Virus record (IMG/VR): IMGVR_UViG_3300037504_000230
Span: 1-56,801 of that record
Source of the DNA: a virus
Reading direction: 5' to 3' (one strand)
Length of the DNA stretch: 56,801 nt
In this document: positions 56,301 through 56,801 of the stretch, in pieces
How positions within the stretch are numbered: the stretch's first letter is position 1
Layout of the letters: each line of letters starts with the position of its first letter
The notes under the pieces: model-generated
What the model was told of the DNA's origin: nothing
Seen by the model: the letters and a program-made list of their open reading frames with translations, nothing else
Databases searched by the model: none
Translations under genes and position numbers: made by a program

Positions 56301-56801
56301 CGTAACGCCGCCGTCGAATTGCCCATTCCCATCACTATCAATCCGCGCGACCTCGGCGCTGCCACTATCAAGTACACGCACACGGTCAGAGCCGCCAGTA
56401 TCGCCGAGGTGCGCATTAATATATCCGCTAGAGGAGTCGAATTCTATCCGCACATCGCCACTGCGTCCAATATACGTATCATCATTCTCCAAAATAAGGT
56501 TGCCGCTGTCGTCGAGGGTGACGGCGCTATCCTGTATCGTATCTGTGCCATCCCAGCGGGCGATACGGTTATCGGTACCGAGACCGGTCAGATTGCTCAC
56601 GGTGGCCCACGAGAGGTTGCCGCCGCCATCCGTGGCCAGGACCTGGTTGGCCGCGCCGTCCACATCGGGTAGCACCCAGATCTGGTCGGCGGTCAGCGCC
56701 GGGGCCTCGAATCCGACATAATTGGAGTTGCCCACATCGTAGAAGCGCAACTCGCTGCCGCCACGCAGTTGCTCATTCCCGTTGAGTATCAGCCCGCCGA
56801 A
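53328..56801 (-). CDS. Tail fibre protein, main part (gene begins at the left end of the window)
   Basis: 1157 residues, open at the right edge and continuous in frame with 216-603 at the left edge. Repetitive beta-structured fibre sequence with many short IEFDSS/DLIIDTD units, SRVGVGTTSPATIFEIEN (a GIGTTSP-type fibre motif) and a C-terminal coiled coil (IDTVRALFERVIQLENRIME). A TTG near 56750 looks like a start only because the gene is cut. Base composition is locally more AT-rich than the rest, suggesting mosaic origin. It probably recognises the host surface. Confidence 0.8.
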   Translation of the reverse strand, partial: FGGLILNGNEQLRGGSELRFYDVGNSNYVGFEAPALTADQIWVLPDVDGAANQVLATDGGGNLSWATVSNLTGLGTDNRIARWDGTDTIQDSAVTLDDSGNLILENDDTYIGRSGDVRIEFDSSSGYINAHLGDTGGSDRVRVLDSGSAEVARIDSDGNGQFDGGVTASDFYGEDGTEFGISGNELLTVNAAGTFAFSGISGITVEDADWIGNSAATARLGFDSSGATDYAYFSDCNFGIGIVAPGSIFVARRDQNAATILQGENATNDTAARIQLRLLADAAGLLVDVFSSGYTTAGSAIADSARIFANSDTSAGLNIVTGTTANIAFWPNDVQSFTIASGGNITIEVGDLLLPTGKGIIHADDPGAGSYLRSDGTRYIPSAIQVGDLPAHASTHESGGGDTVNHDSLVGFVANEHINHTSVTLTAGNGLTGGGDISANRTFTLGTPTTLTTGTANTVGAATHAHAITTTSDGTTDTDTILQTSASGQITLEDLFVPDDGVVGVSGDTYIIFDSSEGEIELYSNNVLRATFGANIVFETQLQMQGQSIVFDNDNDSGFISNADDDIDVVIASAADFTFTANKFECASGSNIDLNGNDLIIDTDADTYLHASADDTIQYVIAGAADFTMTANSLNVLSGSDIDMADGASITGGAGEPTIEFDSTNDYLEITNVSRVGVGTTSPATIFEIENTNVVLKLEATGANSTSYIWYENDSAQKWYAGMRGDIGDDFFIRDQTTGTDVFRIESGNTSQVVRINSSGYAGVGATPGNLLQVGGDADTTDNYIEVATSGNNSRGILFTRAGSTDASIITDSDEDLVITYRESDLAARDLIIKRGSAGTITALFDPNGDIILGGGTSPSGQLHVDQSSSTGAQPVLFLDQGDTSEQCIEFSSDAADRDINLWTVNVTGTPTAKWDESEDAFMIDHSWYINSGSNSDMTIGITIDQKGNDDQILAFRDSTDVAHGITTRTETDIFGAIEKAIPSGGLEINGISGNSVAEGVTVLAISQSESTADDDGADGAIKLTGSKKNGTGVAALSNNANIVAITNNGDARQVFKGNGDIYIAGSVTENDWDDYDDLALLHGLRAQMVPGLRDRFGQFIEYARPILEETRVISYGRDGNYMMSLRGISELTIDTVRALFERVIQLENRIMELEAA
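56587..56801. repeat. 215-base direct terminal repeat, right copy
   Basis: Matches 2-216 with one mismatch (A at 56674). Ends exactly at the window end inside the fibre gene. Confidence 0.9.

Noticed and set aside
1-56801. CRISPR arrays, tRNA or rRNA genes, insertion sequences and integrase
   Set aside because: None seen by eye on either strand. A tRNA scan and profile search would be needed to exclude weak cases.

Overview
The window looks like the complete or near-complete genome of a tailed double-stranded DNA bacteriophage with siphovirus morphology. A 215-base sequence is shared by both ends (2-216 and 56587-56801, one internal mismatch), and the tail-fibre gene is cut by the window edge and resumes in frame at the other end. 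The molecule is therefore best read as a circular or circularly permuted map of about 56.6 kb. Shine-Dalgarno sequences of the AGGAGG type precede most genes and sigma70-like promoters are visible, so the host is a bacterium. I cannot name the host from sequence alone.

Layout: almost all genes lie on the minus strand and read from about 47.7 kb leftwards through position 1 and on into 56.8-51.4 kb, ending at a hairpin terminator near 51.4 kb. One short plus-strand operon (48.08-51.3 kb) diverges from the same control region (47.7-48.08 kb). In order of minus-strand transcription: (1) 47.7-42.1 kb, small early genes, many with zinc ribbons, plus a GNAT acetyltransferase, a MazG-like pyrophosphatase and an ASCH protein, with repeated leader elements. 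(2) 42.0-32.1 kb, nucleic-acid metabolism: ParB-adenine methyltransferase fusion, replication initiator, class II ribonucleotide reductase, a ParB-like protein, PolX-like nucleotidyltransferase, DnaB-type helicase, ERF annealing protein and SSB. (3) 32.0-26.4 kb, a ParM-like actin, membrane or holin-like proteins, a Tat-signal protein, a VRR-NUC-like nuclease, an M23 endolysin and a ThyX-like protein. (4) 26.4-12.0 kb, a ParB-like protein, an ABC-ATPase/acetyltransferase fusion, terminase, portal, protease/scaffold, capsid and neck. (5) 12.0-7.2 kb, tail tube and chaperones, interrupted by three glycosyltransferases and a sulfotransferase. (6) 7.3 kb to 1, continuing at 56.8-51.4 kb: tape measure, a distal tail protein carrying a predicted beta-propeller, tail tip, fibre and beta-helix protein.

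The plus-strand operon encodes small proteins, a ribbon-helix-helix protein, two membrane proteins and an FtsK/SpoIIIE-type DNA pump, an arrangement reminiscent of plasmid transfer modules. Together with ParM and the absence of a recognisable integrase, this suggests a plasmid-like state, but that is inference.

The most unusual signals are: the glycosyltransferase/sulfotransferase cassette inside the tail operon; a pseudoknot-forming leader RNA at 41.9-42.03 kb; a perfect 79-base intercistronic repeat (46.05 and 46.42 kb) and a family of three leader hairpins; a 77-base duplicated operator-like region; a late promoter immediately followed by an intrinsic terminator; and the ABC-acetyltransferase fusion paired with a ParB-like protein.
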